Shown piece after piece: positions 61,301-64,000 of a stretch of DNA of 64,000 nt. The stretch is from assembly GCF_029953305.1 (NCBI RefSeq), contig NZ_JASBAN010000001.1, positions 806,001 to 870,000 of the forward strand. The letters run 5' to 3'. The translations under genes were made by a program, and so were the position numbers. The stretch comes from Commensalibacter nepenthis (GTDB lineage: Bacteria; Pseudomonadota; Alphaproteobacteria; Acetobacterales; Acetobacteraceae). How positions within the stretch are numbered: the first letter of the stretch is position 1; every line of letters begins with the position of its first letter. The notes under the pieces were generated by a model. The model saw only the letters and a list, made by a program, of their open reading frames with translations, searched no databases and was not told the origin of the DNA.

Positions 61301-61631
61301 GATCTAAAATCTCGGCTTTTTTGATTTCTATTTGCAAAGGTGCCGAGAAACCCTGTTTCCATACAGGCCATGCGATGACAAGTTTTTCGAAATTTAATGT
61401 TCCTGCTGGATAATGTTTGTCTTTTCCTTTGATGATAGGCAGTGGCAACCATGATTTCACAAAAGGCGTAATATTCACAGGCTCAAATGCAAGATACATA
61501 CCCCCAGCAACCACAACAGCGCTTATAAAAACAATCATTCCCAGAATAAAGAATAGAAAGTTTTTTAACCATCGTATAAGATGTTTTTGTTTCGTTGTCG
61601 TTTGTGGTTCTTGGTCTGTATTTGATTGCAT
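58308..61631 (-). CDS. AsmA-like / YhdP-like (DUF3971) envelope protein
   Basis: A 1107-residue protein with one N-terminal transmembrane helix (about 25-48) and a long beta-rich periplasmic part. The DUF3971-type central region and the AsmA C-terminal region (LQGNVNLNQANLDVRGTIVP, then LYAINKLFGFLPAVGKLFSP) place it with YhdP/TamB/AsmA proteins, which are predicted bridge-like lipid transporters between inner and outer membranes; this role is from family knowledge. It starts at ATG 61631 with only a weak Shine-Dalgarno sequence. It is divergent from glnE across 50 bases, a common pairing in related alphaproteobacteria. Confidence 0.85.
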   Translation of the reverse strand: MQSNTDQEPQTTTKQKHLIRWLKNFLFFILGMIVFISAVVVAGGMYLAFEPVNITPFVKSWLPLPIIKGKDKHYPAGTLNFEKLVIAWPVWKQGFSAPLQIEIKKAEILDHQEQVQGSIQYAKLGLAIAPLFRYEIEPLSLRVDGAELRFKRTSDQRIQLDLIDQKKSSSKSKFHFNLRYLHEITIRNSHAKLTDETNNKVIQLKHIDMNIAPFYIQNTLGIVGHVMAQLDVDGHLIQLSAQSGADENIEIARQMLDKTGLLKWHIQMDGFNPADFARVNPSLKALAPIDLPVSLTADIGLKSEPKQAVIEPYETALTIKTGQGRVAVKGQDLYPSSLDAHLHADFSTDLQKPIHVTMDKMVLQLRSPTALDQNQSGPLFQFTGSLFLSSLLKTKEVKLNFVANSSTLDFATIKNYWPATVAKGAHAWVTENITSGQVHGFNIEVGLASQKGWEHLDLVHLGGGIKEADHAEIYWLRPVPPLKDMKASLRFVDPSRIYIKLWGGYQVVYPNNKPTDNYRTLSVPKGDMWITGLDNHEETGIISTDIQGKLKDIIALLSEPRLRLLSRHPLPFKHPSGDVKTTLKVKLPLKKKVKIEQIDIQGHNEIQNAYLDNVALDKDFKDGSLTINVDTNHLELTGKGIFSVFPVTLKYMQKFSHKNEQSIIETAQVRLDITPDSLKKMQVDTSGDFVGDIPLFVGYEKLHNGQATVNLRFDLSNAGIQLPIWTKNIGQPATFAGDVVLDQGKLIGIRNLYAQGKDLSLDANVSVVNHTPQQLNITSFQIGRSVGQASLNIPMTKEAINNPQKGDIRLSVKADALDAVPFVNKYIGKDKKKTKAKKTKDQYQLPIAATGRYSGPRGRKWIVNIQAQKIYYRQDQFLGNVTTYMEYNGVRLMRLSFGMRKPFVMTASLFPKNHYRYFHLEAQDFGSILETVGVSTQLKGGSVVFKGRFDDAKPSAPFNGQINIKNVTLENAPLAMRRLSDASIYGLFKKRKNKEIILDTIQTNLSLSDGILSITDGLVHNEELGATLQGNVNLNQANLDVRGTIVPLYAINKLFGFLPAVGKLFSPEKGGGFVAIPFDIEGSFKKPIFDIYPSRILTPGALRELFY

Positions 61632-61681
61632 ACTTTATATAACTACTCATCAATGGATTAGGAATTACAAGGATCATTGAT

Positions 61682-64000
61682 ATGCCTGCACCTCATTCTA
61701 ACTCTATTCCATGGTTTTATCAAAATTGGCCTAAACCAACCAATCAACAATCCGCCGATTTATTTCAAGAAGACCTTGTGAAATTATGGATACATTGCGA
61801 AAAAGATCCAGCATTTCTAGAGCAAGAATATAGTATTAATCTTATCCGTTCTATTGGTGGAAGCAGCCCTTATCTATCACATTTAATTTTACAAAATATC
61901 CATTTTTTTGAATTCCTTTTACAAAATGGTCCAGATGAAGCCTGCAAAGTAACCTTTGATACATTACATCAATTTTCAGCACAAGAATCTCGTCAAGCAA
62001 TTGCCAAAATATTACGCATTACCAAGCAAAAAATCGCCTTAAGTTGTGCTTTGGCAGATATTGGAAATGTATGGTCATTACAACAAATCACGTTAACCCT
62101 CAGCAGTCTTGCAGAAGCAACATTGAACCTTGCTATTAATCATCTTTTACTCCATGCTCACGAAAATAAAAAACTAAATTTACAACATCCAAACACACCA
62201 GAAAAAAACTGTGGCTTTATCGTACTTGGAATGGGCAAACTTGGAGCAAGAGAACTCAATTATTCCTCTGATATTGATCTGATTATTTTATATGACCCTG
62301 AAATTTATCCAAATAATGATGGCTTAAATACGATTTTTGTAAGGCTAACCCGTCAACTTGTCTCTTTGATGGAAGAACGTGACGAGAATGGATATGTGTT
62401 CCGTACTGATTTACGCTTGCGTCCAGACCCCTCATCCTCTCCTTTGGCTGTTTCTTTACCTGCTGCCATTACCTATTATGAAAGCCTAGGTCAAACATGG
62501 GAACGAACCGCAATGAGCAAAGCCAGACCTGTTGCAGGGGACATCCCCGCAGGATATGCTTTTTTAGAAGCAATCCGCCCCTTTATTTGGCGCAGGCATC
62601 TCGATTTCACTGTGATTGACGATATCCACGCGATGAAAAAGAGGATCGACCAACATAAAAAAACTGGCAAACAAAACCTATCAAAACTCCCACCTAATCT
62701 TCCAGACGAAGATGCCTTGAATTGGCTGGTTGGACAAAATATCAAACTTGGGCATGGCGGGATCAGAGAAATCGAATTTTGCCCTCAAACCATGCAATTA
62801 GTTTGGGGAGGACGTTTCCCAGAGTTACAAGATTCAACCACCATCGGTGGATTGACCAAACTGACTGACAAAGACTTACTAACCGAGTTTCAAACGCAAA
62901 AACTAATAAAAGCCTATGCTTTGTTGCGTAAAACAGAACATCGTTTGCAAATGCAAAATGATTATCAAACCCATTCTTTACCCAACAATCTTGAAGAGTT
63001 AGAGCAATTTTCTATTTTTATGGGATATGAAACCCCTCATAAATTTGCTCGTGACCTTTTTCCTTTGATGCAATTTGTCAGGCAAACATTCGAAGGATTA
63101 TTTGCAACCCCTGAAAATGATGAACAATATATTCTTGATATGCCCACAACAGAGCTAAAAGAATATTTAAATCAAAAAGGGTTTCCTGATGAAGCCGCCA
63201 CCATTTTACAATCATGGAATGACAGCGGTCCCAGAGCGTTAAGAACTGCCAAAGCAAGAACTATTTTAACCAATTTGTTACCTAAATTATTGGATGCATT
63301 TGCAAACCAACGCAATCCATTATTAGTTTTACAACGATTCGACACTATTCTGGCACGCCACCGTGCAGGTCTTCAACTTTTATCCCTACTTGAACGAAAC
63401 CCTGCATTAATTAAAAGATTATCAGCGGTTATTGGAACTTCTCACTTTATCGCCGAGCATGTCGCCAGCAACCCAGCAGCGATTGATGCGCTCTTGGAAA
63501 CAAACCTCGTTAAAAACCGATTTGATTTACGCAAAACAATTCGAAATTATCTTAAAAACGCAGAACATTATATGGATGCAATTCCTGCGTTGCATAGTCT
63601 AGTACATAGTGAAGAATTTCGATTGTCCGTAGCTCATTTGGACAATCAAATCAGCCTAAATAAAGCACAGATTTTACGCACTTCTATGGCGAACAGCATC
63701 ATGAAATCTTTGCTTGACCAAGTTACCAAAGAGCATCAAAGAAAATATGGAACTATTCCAAATGGGGGTATTTGTATTGTTGTTTTGGGTAAAGCTGGTT
63801 CTTGGGAAATGACTGCGGGTTCTGATCTTGATTTAATGTTGATTTTCGATCATCCACCCGAAATTTCTGAAAGTATTTGCGTTTCTAATAATAAAAAATC
63901 TATAAATCAACGTTCTTTGTCAACCAATAACTATTATATTCGGCTAACTCAAAATTTTATTTCTGCCATTACCAATGCTGGTTCCGCTGGTTCACTATAT
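61682..64000 (+). CDS. glnE: bifunctional glutamine synthetase adenylyltransferase/deadenylylase, 3' end cut
   Basis: GlnE adds and removes AMP on glutamine synthetase in response to PII proteins. The N-terminal nucleotidyltransferase domain, known in E. coli for deadenylylation, shows GMGKLGARELNYSSDIDLI (about 182-200) and FRTDLRLRPD. A central helical regulatory part follows (GHGGIREIEFCPQTMQLVWG). The C-terminal adenylylation domain begins near the right edge with VLGKAGSWEMTAGSDLDLML. 773 codons are present of about 950-1000 expected. ATG 61682 has AAGGA nine bases upstream. It is divergent from the AsmA-like gene. Confidence 0.95.
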   Translation, partial: MPAPHSNSIPWFYQNWPKPTNQQSADLFQEDLVKLWIHCEKDPAFLEQEYSINLIRSIGGSSPYLSHLILQNIHFFEFLLQNGPDEACKVTFDTLHQFSAQESRQAIAKILRITKQKIALSCALADIGNVWSLQQITLTLSSLAEATLNLAINHLLLHAHENKKLNLQHPNTPEKNCGFIVLGMGKLGARELNYSSDIDLIILYDPEIYPNNDGLNTIFVRLTRQLVSLMEERDENGYVFRTDLRLRPDPSSSPLAVSLPAAITYYESLGQTWERTAMSKARPVAGDIPAGYAFLEAIRPFIWRRHLDFTVIDDIHAMKKRIDQHKKTGKQNLSKLPPNLPDEDALNWLVGQNIKLGHGGIREIEFCPQTMQLVWGGRFPELQDSTTIGGLTKLTDKDLLTEFQTQKLIKAYALLRKTEHRLQMQNDYQTHSLPNNLEELEQFSIFMGYETPHKFARDLFPLMQFVRQTFEGLFATPENDEQYILDMPTTELKEYLNQKGFPDEAATILQSWNDSGPRALRTAKARTILTNLLPKLLDAFANQRNPLLVLQRFDTILARHRAGLQLLSLLERNPALIKRLSAVIGTSHFIAEHVASNPAAIDALLETNLVKNRFDLRKTIRNYLKNAEHYMDAIPALHSLVHSEEFRLSVAHLDNQISLNKAQILRTSMANSIMKSLLDQVTKEHQRKYGTIPNGGICIVVLGKAGSWEMTAGSDLDLMLIFDHPPEISESICVSNNKKSINQRSLSTNNYYIRLTQNFISAITNAGSAGSLY

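Noticed and set aside
1-64000. CRISPR arrays, prophage or insertion sequences
   Set aside because: No regularly spaced repeats, transposase or integrase frames or terminal inverted repeats were seen; gene content is core throughout.

Overview
The window reads as chromosomal core sequence of an AT-rich alphaproteobacterium, most likely an insect-associated member of the Acetobacteraceae such as Commensalibacter. That placement is inference from the CcrM/RNase HII pair, a ribosomal superoperon that ends rpsM-rpsK-rpoA-rplQ without rpsD, adk directly after secY, and low G+C. There are no rRNA or tRNA genes, insertion sequences, phage genes or CRISPR arrays that I can see.

Layout. (1) 1-3000, minus strand: an MsbA-type ABC exporter cut by the left edge, and the CCA-adding enzyme. 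(2) 3.1-10.7 kb, plus strand: a MoxR AAA+ ATPase, DUF58 protein, DUF4159 membrane protein and VWA membrane protein coupled by tiny overlaps, followed by a secreted ankyrin-like protein with a His/Asp-rich segment. (3) 10.7-13.0 kb, minus: rnhB-ccrM with overlapping start and stop, then a small tail-anchored protein with an 11-residue triplication and a strong terminator. (4) 13.3-22.4 kb, plus: a complete MdtABC-like RND pump (adaptor, two different permeases, outer-membrane factor), followed by a convergent MFS transporter. (5) 23.7-51.8 kb, minus: an almost unbroken transcription/translation block, rplKAJL-rpoBC, rpsL-rpsG-tuf, then the S10, spc (with secY-adk) and alpha operons. fusA is missing from between rpsG and tuf, and secE-nusG from upstream of rplK. 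Several intergenic gaps in this block hold strong hairpins. (6) 52.0-58.0 kb, minus: a second RND pump (permease, adaptor, outer-membrane factor) of a different subclass. (7) 58.3-64.0 kb: a large AsmA/YhdP-like envelope protein divergent from glnE, which runs off the right edge.

How the parts relate. Regions 1, 2, 4, 6 and 7 are mostly envelope functions (lipid export, multidrug efflux, AAA+/VWA chaperone-like assembly, lipid-transfer-like protein). Region 3 is DNA methylation and ribonucleotide removal. Region 5 is growth-rate core machinery. No dedicated regulator gene sits beside either pump.

I do not see a clearly new system. The best leads are the MoxR/VWA operon with its ankyrin-like partner, a GRG-to-GVG change in RNase HII, a GANTC site in the likely ccrM promoter, the RND permease lacking the TM10 lysine, and the set of hairpins punctuating the ribosomal superoperon.
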